DNA from: an uncultured Clostridia bacterium
GTDB taxonomy: Bacteria; Bacillota; Clostridia; Oscillospirales; Oscillospiraceae
Reading direction: 5' to 3'
Assembly (NCBI GenBank): GCA_947572235.1
Contig: CANPBB010000001.1
Coordinates: 65,620-104,550, forward strand
DNA length: 38,931 nt
The notes under the pieces are model-generated. The model worked only from the letters and a program-made list of their open reading frames with translations, was not told the DNA's origin and made no database searches. The position numbers and the translations under genes are program-made. Below, one piece after another: positions 13,483-21,785 of the stretch (position 1 is its first letter; every line of letters starts with the position of its first letter).

Positions 13483-15675
13483 TTATCCCGCTGTGCGGGT
13501 GATTTTAATCACGCTGGAGATGTTGCGCAGCTTTGCCATGATGATGTCTAAGTGGGCCTTGTCCGTCACCTGGATGGTCAGATAGAAGATGGCAAAGCCA
13601 TCGGTGGTGGTGTGGACCTTCAGGCTGGCTACGCCGGCCTTGCCGGTGCTGAGGGCTGCGGAGATGTCCATGAGGAGGTTGTTCCGGTCCTTGCAGACCA
13701 CCTCCAAGGAGGTGGTGTAGCTCTCCCGGGTGTCCTCGCCCCAGCTGACCTTGATCCAGCGGCCGGGGTCCCGCTTTCGGTTCTCCTCGCTGGCGTTGGG
13801 GCAGTCCTTCCGGTGGACGGATACCCCGTAGCCCCGGGTGATAAAGCCGGCGATGTCGTCCCCGGGCACCGGGGTGCAGCACTTGGCGAACTTCACCAGA
13901 CAGTTGGAGAGGCCCTCCACGATGATGCCCTTCTCGCTCTTGGTCCGGGGGGGCGGGGACAGCGCCTTCTTGGCCTCCTTCCGGGCGGCCTCTGCGGCGG
14001 AGCGCTCCGCCCGGCTCTGGGCGGTGACCTCCTCCCGAATGCGGTGGGCCGCCTTGGCCGCGGTGTAGCCGCCATAGCCGATGGCCGCGTACAGATCGTC
14101 TAAGGAGCGGAAGTTGGTGGGCTTGAGCATCCGGTTGATCATCTCCTGTGTCACCATGGTGCTCAGGGAGATGCCTAAATGCTTCAGCTCCGCCTCAAAG
14201 GCGGCGCGGCCGTTGGCGATGTTCTCGTCCCGGCGCTCCTTCTTGAACCACTGGCGGATCTTGCTGCGGGCCTCGCTGGACTTGGCGATCTGCATCCAGT
14301 CCCGGCTGGGGCCCTTGGCGCTCTTGCTGGTCTGGATCTCCACGATGTCGCCATTGTGGAGAACGTAGTCAAAGCCCACCATCCGGCCGTTGACCTTGGC
14401 CCCCACCATGGAGTTGCCCACGGCGGAGTGGACGGAGTAGGCAAAGTCGATGGGGGTAGCCCCGGCGGGCAGGTTCGTGATATCCCCCCGGGGGGTAAAG
14501 ACGAAGACCTCGTCGTCAAACATATCCACCTTCAGGCTGTGGATAAAGTCCTCGGCGTCGGCGTCCACTTGGTTCTCCAGAAGCCTGCGGATCCACCCGT
14601 AGGTGGCCTCTTTGTCGTCCTGCTTGATCCCCTGCTTGTACTTCCAGTGGGCGGCCACGCCGTACTCGGCGATGGCGTGCATGTCATAGGTGCGGATCTG
14701 CACCTCAAAGGGGATGCCCTCCTCGCCGATGACGGTGGTATGGAGGGACTGGTACATGTTGGGCTTGGGCGTGGCGATATAGTCCTTGAACCGGCCCAGG
14801 ACCGGCTTGTAGAGATCGTGGATAACGCCCAGCACGTTGTAGCAGTCCGCCACGGTGTTCACCAGCACACGGAAGGCGAAGAGGTCATAGACCTCGTCGA
14901 TGGTCTTATCCTGCGAGAACATCTTCCGGTAGATGCTGTAGGGGTGCTTCACCCGGCCATAGACCATGGCGTTCTCGATCTGCATCTCCCCCAGCTTCTC
15001 CACAATCACGTCCTGTATCCGGTCCATAAAGGCCTGGTACTCCCGGTTCTTCTTCGCCAGGGCGCTGGTGACCTCCTCATAGCCCACCGGGTCCAAGTAC
15101 CGCAGGGAGAGGTCCTCCAGCTCCCACTTTACCTTCTGCATTCCCAGACGGTGGGCGATGGGGGCGTAGATCTCCATGGTCTCGAAGGCCTTCTTGCGCT
15201 GCTTCTCCGGGGTCTGGTACTCCATGGTGCGCATGTTGTGGAGCCGGTCGGCGATCTTGATGAGCACCACCCGGATGTCCCGGCTCATGGCGAAGAGCAT
15301 CTTCCGGAGGTTCTCCATCTGCTCCTCTTCCATGGTGGTGTAGTTGATGTGGGTGAGCTTGGTGACGCCGTCCACAATGTCCGCCACCGTGACGCCAAAG
15401 CGCTTGGCGATGTCCTCATAGGTGCTGTCCGTGTCCTCGATGCAGTCGTGGAGCAGGGAGGCCATGATGGACTCGCTGTCCAAGCGCAGCTCCGCCACGA
15501 TCTGGGCCACGTTCAGCGGGTGGGTGATATAGGGCGTGCCGTCCCGGCGCATCTGGGCGCCGTGGTGGGACTGGGCGTAGTCAAAGGCGGCGCGGATCTG
15601 GCTCAGGTCCGCGGAGATGTTATAGCCCCGTATGGTCTTTTCTAAGTGTTGATATCGCTCCTCAATGGTAGCCAC
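13483..15675 (-). CDS. rel: Bifunctional (p)ppGpp synthetase/hydrolase, RelA/SpoT (Rel) family
   Basis: Full-length 730-residue Rel enzyme that makes and degrades (p)ppGpp in the stringent response. Domain order: HD hydrolase (HDCIEDT, His76-Asp77, hydrolase intact), synthetase domain (GRVKHPYSIYRKM and YQSLHTTV, roughly 240-320), TGS (about 385-445), a helical/zinc-finger region with FAKCCTPVPGD near 600, and an ACT domain at the C-terminus. The start is GTG with AAGGGGG eight bases upstream, overlapping the end of recJ by 14 bases. In many Firmicutes apt (adenine phosphoribosyltransferase) lies between recJ and rel; it is missing here. Function is confident. Confidence 0.97.
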   Translation of the reverse strand: MATIEERYQHLEKTIRGYNISADLSQIRAAFDYAQSHHGAQMRRDGTPYITHPLNVAQIVAELRLDSESIMASLLHDCIEDTDSTYEDIAKRFGVTVADIVDGVTKLTHINYTTMEEEQMENLRKMLFAMSRDIRVVLIKIADRLHNMRTMEYQTPEKQRKKAFETMEIYAPIAHRLGMQKVKWELEDLSLRYLDPVGYEEVTSALAKKNREYQAFMDRIQDVIVEKLGEMQIENAMVYGRVKHPYSIYRKMFSQDKTIDEVYDLFAFRVLVNTVADCYNVLGVIHDLYKPVLGRFKDYIATPKPNMYQSLHTTVIGEEGIPFEVQIRTYDMHAIAEYGVAAHWKYKQGIKQDDKEATYGWIRRLLENQVDADAEDFIHSLKVDMFDDEVFVFTPRGDITNLPAGATPIDFAYSVHSAVGNSMVGAKVNGRMVGFDYVLHNGDIVEIQTSKSAKGPSRDWMQIAKSSEARSKIRQWFKKERRDENIANGRAAFEAELKHLGISLSTMVTQEMINRMLKPTNFRSLDDLYAAIGYGGYTAAKAAHRIREEVTAQSRAERSAAEAARKEAKKALSPPPRTKSEKGIIVEGLSNCLVKFAKCCTPVPGDDIAGFITRGYGVSVHRKDCPNASEENRKRDPGRWIKVSWGEDTRESYTTSLEVVCKDRNNLLMDISAALSTGKAGVASLKVHTTTDGFAIFYLTIQVTDKAHLDIIMAKLRNISSVIKITRTAG

Positions 15676-17773
15676 AGCGGTTACCCCCTTCTCTTTCGCC
15701 CTCCAGCAGCCGATGCAGACGCTGGAGATGGCAGCTCTCCTCCAGTACCACCTTGCCCTTGGCGCAGATGGCGATTTTCAGGTGCTCCTCCGCCTCCTCC
15801 AAGGCGATAAGCCCCCGCTCGGCAAACACCGCCAACCCTACCTCCGTGCGGAGGAAGGGCTCGGCCCCGCCCATCTGTCCCGCCAGACGGCGCAGGGCGG
15901 GCAGACGGGAGTCCGTCTCCTCCCCCTGGCGGTTTAGTTGGACAAGCGTCTGCCAGAGACGGACAAACTGCTCCCGGCTGGGCAGGAGACGGGCCGCCTC
16001 CGCGGCGGTGAGGTCCGTGCCTGCGGTGAGGGCGGCGGACAGGGCCATATTCTCCCGCTCCCGCTGACTGGGGGAGTGGGAGGAGCGCAGATCCACCACT
16101 TGGAGCTGCACAGCGCGGTTGCCTCGAAATTCGTTGACTTGCAGATAGAACGCCGCGTCTACCCGGTCTCCGGCGTTTAGGGCACAGTCGGCCCGGGTGG
16201 CGGAGAAGTAGATGGCGTCAAAAACATATTTTCCCTTGGCCAAGCGGAGCTTCAGGTGCTTATTCTGCCCCACCGGCTGCATATTTTCCAGCTTGGCGCC
16301 CAAAAAGCAGAACACCGGCCGGCCGTTCCCCGCACCGTAGGGTTCCAAGGCGGAGAGGGCGTCCACCTCCCGCAGCGAGATCAGCTCCGGCCGGCGGAGC
16401 ACCACGTCCACCTCCAAGGAGGACACCGGGGCCACGCCCCCCACGTACTCGCTGACACAGCGGTTGATCCGCCGGCGGAAGGCGGGGATGTTCTCCCGCC
16501 GGATAGTAAAGCCCGCCGCCAGCTCGTGGCCGCCGAAACCCTCTAAGAGGTCCGCGCAGGACTCTAAGGCGGTAAAGAGGTTGAAGCCGCCGTAGCTGCG
16601 GCAGGAGCACTTGCCCATGTCCTCGTTGAGGTGGATCATAAAGCTGGGACAGGAGTATTTCTCCGCCAGCCGGGAGGCCACAATGCCCACCACCCCTTGG
16701 TGCCACTGGTCGCTGGAGAGCACTAAGGCGCTTCTCTCCCTTGGCCCCAGCGCCTCGATCTGCTCCACCGCCTGATTGAAGATCTCCTGCTCCACCACCT
16801 GCCGCTCCCGGTTCAAAGCGCACAGCTGGCGGGACAGCTCCTCCGCCTTGGCGCTGTCGTCGGTGAGGAGCAGGTCCGCGGCCAGCTCCGCCTCCCCCAT
16901 CCGCCCGGCGGCGTTGAGCCGGGGGGCCAAGACGAAGCCGATCTGGATAGAGGTGATCTCCTTATCGTAGAGCCCTGTCTCCCGGAGAAGGGCCTGTAAT
17001 CCAATGAAGTCCGTGCCTCGGATGCTCTGGATGCCCCGGTGGACAATAGTCCGGTTCTCCCCGCTCATGTGCATCACGTCGGCCACCGTGCCGATGGCCG
17101 CCAGTGTACAGTACCGGGCGAAGAGGGCCTCCTCCCGGTCGTCGCCCCCCAAGGCCAGCACCAGCTTCAGCGCCACGCCCACCCCGGCCAGCGACTTAAA
17201 GGGGTAGGGACAGTCCGGTCGGTGGGGGTTCACCACCGCGGCGGCGTCGGGGAGCTGCTCCTTGCACTCGTGGTGGTCGGTGATGATGAGGTCCACCCCG
17301 AGGGTCTTGGCGTACTCCGCCTCCTCCACGCCGGTGATGCCGCAGTCCACCGTGATGATGAGATCCACGCCCTCCTCCTCCCGGAGGTGGCGCATGGGCT
17401 CCTTCCCCAGGCCGTAGCCGTCCTCCAGCCGGCGGGGGATATACTTGACGCACCGTCCCCCCCGGCTGCGCAGATAGTCCACCAGCAGCACGGTGGCGGT
17501 GATGCCGTCCACATCATAGTCGCCAAAGACGGCGATCTTCTCATCGCGGGCAAGGGCGGCGTTGATCCGCTCCACCGCCCGGTCCATGTCCTTCATCAGG
17601 AAGGGGGAGTGGGAGAGGCTTCGCTCCCGCTCCAAAAACACCGCCGCCTGCTCCACATCGGACACCCCTCGGGAGGCCAGCACCGTGGAGATCAGATAGG
17701 GATAGCCGGCGTCCATCAGATGCTCCACCGTCTCCTCCGAGCCGGGAACAGCCGTCCATCTGGTGTATTTCAA
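15662..17773 (-). CDS. recJ: Single-stranded-DNA-specific exonuclease RecJ
   Basis: RecJ degrades single-stranded DNA 5' to 3' in recombination and mismatch/base-excision repair. The 703-residue protein carries the DHH-family metal motifs: DYDVDG (85-90), VDCGI (around 142-146), DHH (166-168), then the DHHA1 GFGGHELAAGF motif around residue 400 and an OB-fold. A C-terminal extension follows. No ATG fits; the start is TTG at 17773, with GGAGG eight bases upstream. The long frame reaching back to 18400 is read-through of non-coding repeats and the antiporter 3' end. Transcription probably starts at the promoter at 17856-17884 and continues into rel. Confidence 0.95.
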   Translation of the reverse strand: MKYTRWTAVPGSEETVEHLMDAGYPYLISTVLASRGVSDVEQAAVFLERERSLSHSPFLMKDMDRAVERINAALARDEKIAVFGDYDVDGITATVLLVDYLRSRGGRCVKYIPRRLEDGYGLGKEPMRHLREEEGVDLIITVDCGITGVEEAEYAKTLGVDLIITDHHECKEQLPDAAAVVNPHRPDCPYPFKSLAGVGVALKLVLALGGDDREEALFARYCTLAAIGTVADVMHMSGENRTIVHRGIQSIRGTDFIGLQALLRETGLYDKEITSIQIGFVLAPRLNAAGRMGEAELAADLLLTDDSAKAEELSRQLCALNRERQVVEQEIFNQAVEQIEALGPRERSALVLSSDQWHQGVVGIVASRLAEKYSCPSFMIHLNEDMGKCSCRSYGGFNLFTALESCADLLEGFGGHELAAGFTIRRENIPAFRRRINRCVSEYVGGVAPVSSLEVDVVLRRPELISLREVDALSALEPYGAGNGRPVFCFLGAKLENMQPVGQNKHLKLRLAKGKYVFDAIYFSATRADCALNAGDRVDAAFYLQVNEFRGNRAVQLQVVDLRSSHSPSQRERENMALSAALTAGTDLTAAEAARLLPSREQFVRLWQTLVQLNRQGEETDSRLPALRRLAGQMGGAEPFLRTEVGLAVFAERGLIALEEAEEHLKIAICAKGKVVLEESCHLQRLHRLLEGEREGGNRCGYH

Positions 17774-17855
17774 GGCATATCCCTCCTCTCCTTCTGCGGC
17801 GCGCCATGGCACATCAGGTGCGCATTTCCCGCAAAGATTTGTATAGTAACATCTT

Positions 17856-17884
17856 ATTATAGCAAAGGTTTGAAGAAAGGTAAA
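17856..17884 (-). promoter_or_regulatory. Sigma-A promoter of the recJ-rel operon
   Basis: Minus strand TTTACC, 17 bases, TATAAT (perfect -10), about 85 bases upstream of the recJ TTG start. Confidence 0.75.
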
Positions 17885-17921
17885 GGAAAAAGTGCAATTG
17901 ATTTCCCACAGAACACAAAAC

Positions 17922-17957
17922 GCGGAAAAGGAGCTTCCATAGAAGCTCCTTTTCCGC
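17922..17957 (-). terminator. Intrinsic terminator after the antiporter gene
   Basis: Perfect 16-bp stem (GCGGAAAAGGAGCTTC with its complement) and 4-base loop. On the minus strand it is followed by GTTTTGTGTT, so it stops transcription from the antiporter before the recJ promoter. Confidence 0.85.
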
Positions 17958-17994
17958 AGCCAATAAAGACCCTCAGCGGAGTTTTGTCTGCCAA

Positions 17995-18163
17995 TGGTGC
18001 CGCCGGCACCTTTTCTTAACACCGCGGTTTGCGGAGACCAAGTTTTCGGAAAAAATACTTCTCGCGGAGCGAGATCGAACTTAGGCCCTCCCCATCGGGG
18101 AGGGTCTGGGGAAAGGCGCAGAGCGCAGCCCTTAAATCGTTTGAAGTCCGCAGATTTCAAACG
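17995..18163 (-). repeat. Composite palindromic 3' repeat downstream of the antiporter
   Basis: Begins at the antiporter stop with palindrome CGTTTGAAGTC/GATTTCAAACG (18138-18163), then a CCCTCCCC hairpin, then TTTTTCCGAAAAC, ACCGCGGTGTTAAGAAAA and TGCCGGCGGCA on the minus strand. Same module order as after the nucleoside kinase, the phosphodiester glycosidase and groES. Confidence 0.65.
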
Positions 18164-19425
18164 AGAGTGTTCCTCTGCCTTGCGGAGGTCCGGCCCTCGG
18201 GCTGGATCTCCCCCGCGGCCTGCAGGGATCGCTTGGTCAGGGTGGGGCCCACCAGCTCGTAGACCAGCACGGAGAGCAGGATCACATTCCGTACCGCCGC
18301 GCCATCGGACAGTGTCTGGGCCGTCAGGGCCATGCCCAAGGCCACGCCGGCCTGGGGCAGCAGGGTGATGCCGAGGTGCTTCTGGATGTTCTCGCTGCAC
18401 CCGGTCATGGCGCAGCTGAGGTAGGCTCCTGTGTACTTGCCCAGAGAGCGAAAGACGATATACACCCCGCCGATCAGCAGCGCTGCGGCGCTGCCTAAAA
18501 CGCCTAAATCCAGCTCCGCGCCGGAGAGAACGAAGAACAGCACAAACAGCGGCGCCGTCCAGCCGTCCACGCGGCCCATCAGCTCCTCGGAGAAGTCGCA
18601 GATGTTGCAGAACAGCGTCCCCGTCATCATGCAGACCAGCAGCAGCGAGAAGCCGAAGTGGATGCCGCCGATCTCAAACTCCACCATGGAGAGTCCCACC
18701 GTCAGCATCACAAAGCCGATGGAGATGGAGAGGCGCTTGCTGCGGGAGTGGAAGAACTGCTCCACGTGGTAGAGGATAAAGCCCGCCGCCGCCCCCAATG
18801 CCAAGGACAGCACGATCTCAATAATGGGCTCCACCGCCACGGTGACGATGTTTACCGCCCCGCTCTCCAGCGCGGTGGCCACGCCGAAGGAGGCGGAGAA
18901 CAGCACCAGACCCACCGCGTCGTCAATGGCCACCACCAGCAGCAGGAGCTTTGTCATGGGGCCGTCGGCCTTGTACTGGCGCACCACCATCAGCGTGGCG
19001 GCGGGGGCGGTGGCGGCGGCCACGGCGCCCAAGGTGATGGCCGAGGCGACAGAGATCACGTCGGGACGGAAGATGTGCAGGGCGATGAGGGCGGCGTCCA
19101 CCATCACGGTGGTGATCACCGCCTGTAAAATGCCCACCACAATGGCCTGCCGGCCCATCTGCCGCAGCTGCTTCAGGCGGAACTCGTTGCCAATGGTGAA
19201 GGCGATAAAGCCCAAGGCCATCTGGGAGATGATGCTCAGGTGTTCCACCTCCTCAAAGGAGGCGAAGCCCAAGCCGGGGATCTTCAGCGCGCCGATGCAG
19301 AAGGGGCCCAGCAGCAGTCCCGCCACCAGATAGGCGGTGACGGCGGGCAGGTTCAGATATTTGGCCAAGCGGGACAGCAACAGCCCGCCCACCAAGCACA
19401 CGGAGAGACAGATCAGAATAGTCAT
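18157..19425 (-). CDS. Cation:proton antiporter (CPA2/KefB-type, Na+/H+ exchanger domain)
   Basis: A 422-residue membrane protein with about 12 hydrophobic segments, no TrkA-N or other cytosolic domain. The sequence LNLPAVTAYLVAGLLLGPF is the usual first-helix pair of the Na+/H+ exchanger domain. AAATAPAATLMVVRQYKADGP and VVAIDDAVGLVLFS (with the DD pair expected in proton-coupled exchangers) mark the core. It probably exchanges Na+ or K+ for protons in pH or ion homeostasis; the ion is not determined. The start at 19425 (MTILICLSV) has AAGGTGA upstream; a longer frame is rejected. The last ~11 residues are encoded in a palindromic repeat, so the natural C-terminus may have been altered by that insertion. 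Confidence 0.88.
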   Translation of the reverse strand: MTILICLSVCLVGGLLLSRLAKYLNLPAVTAYLVAGLLLGPFCIGALKIPGLGFASFEEVEHLSIISQMALGFIAFTIGNEFRLKQLRQMGRQAIVVGILQAVITTVMVDAALIALHIFRPDVISVASAITLGAVAAATAPAATLMVVRQYKADGPMTKLLLLVVAIDDAVGLVLFSASFGVATALESGAVNIVTVAVEPIIEIVLSLALGAAAGFILYHVEQFFHSRSKRLSISIGFVMLTVGLSMVEFEIGGIHFGFSLLLVCMMTGTLFCNICDFSEELMGRVDGWTAPLFVLFFVLSGAELDLGVLGSAAALLIGGVYIVFRSLGKYTGAYLSCAMTGCSENIQKHLGITLLPQAGVALGMALTAQTLSDGAAVRNVILLSVLVYELVGPTLTKRSLQAAGEIQPEGRTSARQRNTLV

Positions 19426-19568
19426 AGATTTCACCTTGTTTTTCAAATGTATTTCCCTAAATCGCCTGTTACGATAACACCAGCCTTGGAAATAGTCAAG
19501 ATGGAAACCTACCAAAATCCCCCCGCCCGCTCCGCCAATTTTCAGCACTGTAGGGAGAACCTGCCGCC

Positions 19569-20357
19569 TCAGCCGCCCATGGATTGGATTACCGCCAGCA
19601 TCTCCGCGCCGCTCTGGCCCAGAGGCTCCACAATGGCAAACCAGCCGCCGCCGTCCAAGTGGAAGATCCCCGGCATGGCGTCGATATCCGCGGCAGTGAG
19701 ATCCGCCGGATCGTAGAAGGGGCGGTCGGTGTCGGGGCGGTAGGCCCAGATGCTCAGGCGGAAGCTTTCCCCCAGCTCCTCCGGGGAGGGGGCTGCCTGC
19801 CCGCCGTCCTCGGTGTACACCGGCGCCGGGGGGACGGTGTCGTTATAGCTCACTAAAAGGTGGCGGTACACGGTACCGTCTTTCATGGTGGTCTCGTAGA
19901 GGCTGGCCCCGCCAAAGAAGTAACCCTCGGGCAGCACCGTGGGCAGGTGCTCCCCGATGCCCTCCAGACCGGCGGCCTCCGCCTCGGTGAGGGAGAGCAC
20001 CTCCGCCGTGTCCACGTTCTTTAGGGATTCCCCCGCGGGAAAGCTGGCGATGCTGGCGGTGATGGGGTCCATGCCCTCGGGCAGGTCCGCCCACGGGCCG
20101 CCGGGCTGAGTGCCGTCCTCGCCGATGAAGGCCCCGCCGCCGGTGTCCGTGCCGCCGCCGCCCGTAATGCCGGGGAGGTCCCGGCTGTCCCCCCACAGGG
20201 TATAGCAGAGGGCTCCGCCCAAAACGACGCACAGGCAGGCCGCCAGAGCGCCATAGCGGCGCCAAGAGTTCCTCTGCCGCCGGCCCTCTGTCAGGGCGGA
20301 GACGGCCAAGTCCTCGTCGATCTCTCCGATGGTCTCAAACAGTTCTTCTTTCTTCAT
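19569..20357 (-). CDS. Membrane anti-sigma-factor-like protein
   Basis: A 262-residue protein with a ~33-residue cytoplasmic N-terminus, one membrane segment (about 36-56, ALAACLCVVLGGALCYTLW) and a large extracytoplasmic domain after a Gly-rich linker. The ATG overlaps the stop of the sigma-factor gene (ATGA), the classic arrangement of an ECF sigma factor with its anti-sigma partner. The N-terminal part has no zinc-binding HxxxCxxC motif, so it is not the ZAS type. The outer domain (LPEGYFFGGASLYETTMKDGT) resembles the sensor-like domains seen in Clostridia sigma/anti-sigma pairs. Role as a sigma antagonist is inferred from coupling and topology. Confidence 0.7.
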   Translation of the reverse strand: MKKEELFETIGEIDEDLAVSALTEGRRQRNSWRRYGALAACLCVVLGGALCYTLWGDSRDLPGITGGGGTDTGGGAFIGEDGTQPGGPWADLPEGMDPITASIASFPAGESLKNVDTAEVLSLTEAEAAGLEGIGEHLPTVLPEGYFFGGASLYETTMKDGTVYRHLLVSYNDTVPPAPVYTEDGGQAAPSPEELGESFRLSIWAYRPDTDRPFYDPADLTAADIDAMPGIFHLDGGGWFAIVEPLGQSGAEMLAVIQSMGG

Positions 20358-20914
20358 AGGTCATATCCCCTTTCCGTCAGATGGCTGCGCAGCTGCTCCC
20401 GGAGGCGGCGGAGGGTCATGGTCACCGCGGCGGGGGACATCCCCGCGTCCGCCGCGATGTCCTTCACGCTGTGGGCGTACCAGTACCGCCGGAGGAACAG
20501 CGCCCGTTTCCGGCTGTCAATGCCTCGAAGGAAGGCCTCCAGCTCCTCTGTCAGGGCCTTTCGGTCCACCGCCTCCTCCGCGCTCTCGCCGCCGGACACG
20601 ATCTCCCCCAGCTCCGACAGGGCCAAGGCCACCTCGCCGCCGCCCCGCTTCTCCGCACGGCGCTGCCGCCAGCGGGAGAAGGAGAGATTTCGGGTGAGCT
20701 TCATAAGGAATGCCCCCAGCTTCTCCGGCCGGTGGGGCGGGATGGCCTCCCAAGCGCGGAGGTAGGCGTCGCTGACGCACTCCTCCGCGTCCTCCGCCGA
20801 GCCAAGAATCCCCATAGACAGGGCAGTACAGCCCTGCCCATACTTCTCCGCCGCCGCGGGGATGGCCTCCTCCTGCCTTGCCCAGAACAGGGAAACGATC
20901 TCGTGGTCCTCCAT
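20354..20914 (-). CDS. ECF-type RNA polymerase sigma factor
   Basis: A 186-residue sigma-70-family protein with only regions 2 and 4. Region 2 (about residues 15-90) includes EDAEECVSDAYLRAWEAIP and KLTRNLSFSRWRQRR, the core-binding and -10-recognition helices. Region 4 (about 130-180) includes FLRRYWYAHSVKDIAADAGM and a helix-turn-helix MSPAAVTMTLRRLREQL. GGAGG precedes the ATG. It is the first gene of a two-gene unit with the membrane protein downstream. Targets are not evident; no obvious autoregulatory promoter could be picked out upstream. Confidence 0.9.
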   Translation of the reverse strand: MEDHEIVSLFWARQEEAIPAAAEKYGQGCTALSMGILGSAEDAEECVSDAYLRAWEAIPPHRPEKLGAFLMKLTRNLSFSRWRQRRAEKRGGGEVALALSELGEIVSGGESAEEAVDRKALTEELEAFLRGIDSRKRALFLRRYWYAHSVKDIAADAGMSPAAVTMTLRRLREQLRSHLTERGYDL

Positions 20915-21129
20915 GGCTGTCGCCTCCTTTCACCTATAAACACGCAGAAGAGGGGGGCTATCTAACAGGGACCGGGTGCTTTTTCTGCGCCTGTGCGGAC
21001 CCGATCCTGCCTACCTGCGGCTTCTGATCAAAGAGCTCCGGAGAACAGAGGCCGTCTGACGGCCCGATCAAACCCCCGGCGCGGAGAAGGCGGGGGCGTC
21101 TGCCCCCGTACCTCCCCCCCGCCGACGGC

Positions 21130-21546
21130 TCAGCGCCTCCGTCCCCAATACCGCCGGACCCTCCGGCGATAGGTTTGGCAGTCTGCGCCGGAGGCCTTCG
21201 ACAAAAAGGGCCCCTCCACATACACGATTTGCGGATGGAACATCCCGGCGGCAAAGAGGGAGGGGATCAGCAGCGGCCAGCTGAAAAACAGCAGCCCCAC
21301 GCTAAGTACACCAGATCAAACCCCCAAAAGGCCGGATTCCGGCTGAACCGATAGATCCCCTCCGTCACCAGCGCCGTCCGCTCCGCCGGAACTACCCCCG
21401 CCCGCCGTTCCCCATCGTCAGCACAGAGACAACAAAGCGGGGGCTCCCCAGCGCCCCGCTGCCGCGCCAAGGGGCCTCACAAGGGCAGGGAGGGCGTGAA
21501 TATCCGAACAGATAGACAAAACCGCCGCCGCAAGCTGAAACCCCAT
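21130..21546 (-). pseudogene. Isoprenylcysteine carboxyl methyltransferase-like pseudogene (frameshifted, shortened)
   Basis: Pieces of an ICMT/phospholipid-methyltransferase-type membrane enzyme lie in different frames. A start with GAGGAGGGG upstream reads MGFQLAAAVLS. Another frame gives RTALVTEGIYRFSRNPAFWG, the hallmark NPAF region. The next segment, LLFFSWPLLIPSLFAAGM then CQTYRRRVRRYWGRRR, is the expected C-terminus but sits one frame over, with a shift near 21282. At least two frameshifts are needed, and the rebuilt protein (~139 residues) is shorter than the ~180-190 usual for the family. It is therefore most likely a decaying gene. Family recognition rests on the TEGIYRFSRNP motif and the C-terminal YRRRVRRY pattern. 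Confidence 0.75.
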
Positions 21547-21564
21547 CAAACCCCTCCTCTAAGA

Positions 21565-21592
21565 AATATCCCGCCCAGATGGGCGGGATATT
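21565..21592. terminator. Perfect hairpin beside the pseudogene
   Basis: 12-bp perfect stem (AATATCCCGCCC / GGGCGGGATATT) with loop AGAT. It could end minus-strand transcription from the phosphodiester-glycosidase gene before the pseudogene; the following bases (TCTTAGAGG on the minus strand) are only mildly T-rich. Confidence 0.55.
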
Positions 21593-21639
21593 CTCAGCGT
21601 CATTATAGTTTCGCGCTTAGAACGCGAATCATTAAAATC

Positions 21640-21785
21640 CGTTTTCCGGAAACCGCGTTTTCGGGAAAACACCCCGCGGGCCGTGCTCGGCCCGATCCGT
21701 TTGCCCAAGGGACGGTGCGCCGCCCCTTGGCAAAAGCGTTCCCCTGTCCCCTTTGCGTGAAATCCGCAGATTTCGCGCGAGCGCG
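21640..21785 (-). repeat. Composite palindromic 3' repeat downstream of the phosphodiester glycosidase
   Basis: On the minus strand, immediately after the stop: GCGCGAAATC/GATTTCACGC palindrome (21755-21778), a long GCCAAGGGG/CCCTTGGGC-type hairpin, GGGCCGAGCACGGCCC, then TTTTCCCGAAAACGCGGTTTCCGG. Same module order as the copies after the kinase and antiporter. Confidence 0.65.

Larger units (their letters stand above)
17774..18156. other. Gene-free region between antiporter and recJ
   Basis: About 380 bases without a gene. From recJ outward it holds the recJ promoter (17856-17884), a strong minus-strand terminator (17922-17957), a GGTGCC/GGCACC palindrome with TTTT near 18010, a CCCTCCCC/GGGGAGGG hairpin near 18090-18108, and the start of a composite 3' palindromic repeat that reaches to the antiporter stop. 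Confidence 0.8.
20915..21785. other. Intergenic region with pseudogene and repeats
   Basis: About 870 bases with no intact gene. It contains, from left to right, an unassigned GC-rich stretch (20940-21129) with a GGCCGTC/GACGGCC palindrome, the remains of an isoprenylcysteine-methyltransferase-like gene (21130-21546), a strong hairpin (21565-21592), and the composite 3' repeat of the phosphodiester-glycosidase gene (21640-21785). Confidence 0.75.

Noticed and set aside
14179..15645. Plus-strand frame of 488 codons opposite rel
   Set aside because: Low-complexity His/Val/Leu/Gly-rich shadow; the minus strand is unambiguous RelA/SpoT.
17774..18400. Extension of the recJ frame to 18400
   Set aside because: Would translate a promoter, terminator and repeats; the TTG start with GGAGG at 17773 fits RecJ's N-terminus.
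20958..21254. Minus-strand frame of 98 codons downstream of the pseudogene
   Set aside because: Overlaps the pseudogene's C-terminal frame, with unlikely composition and no start signal.
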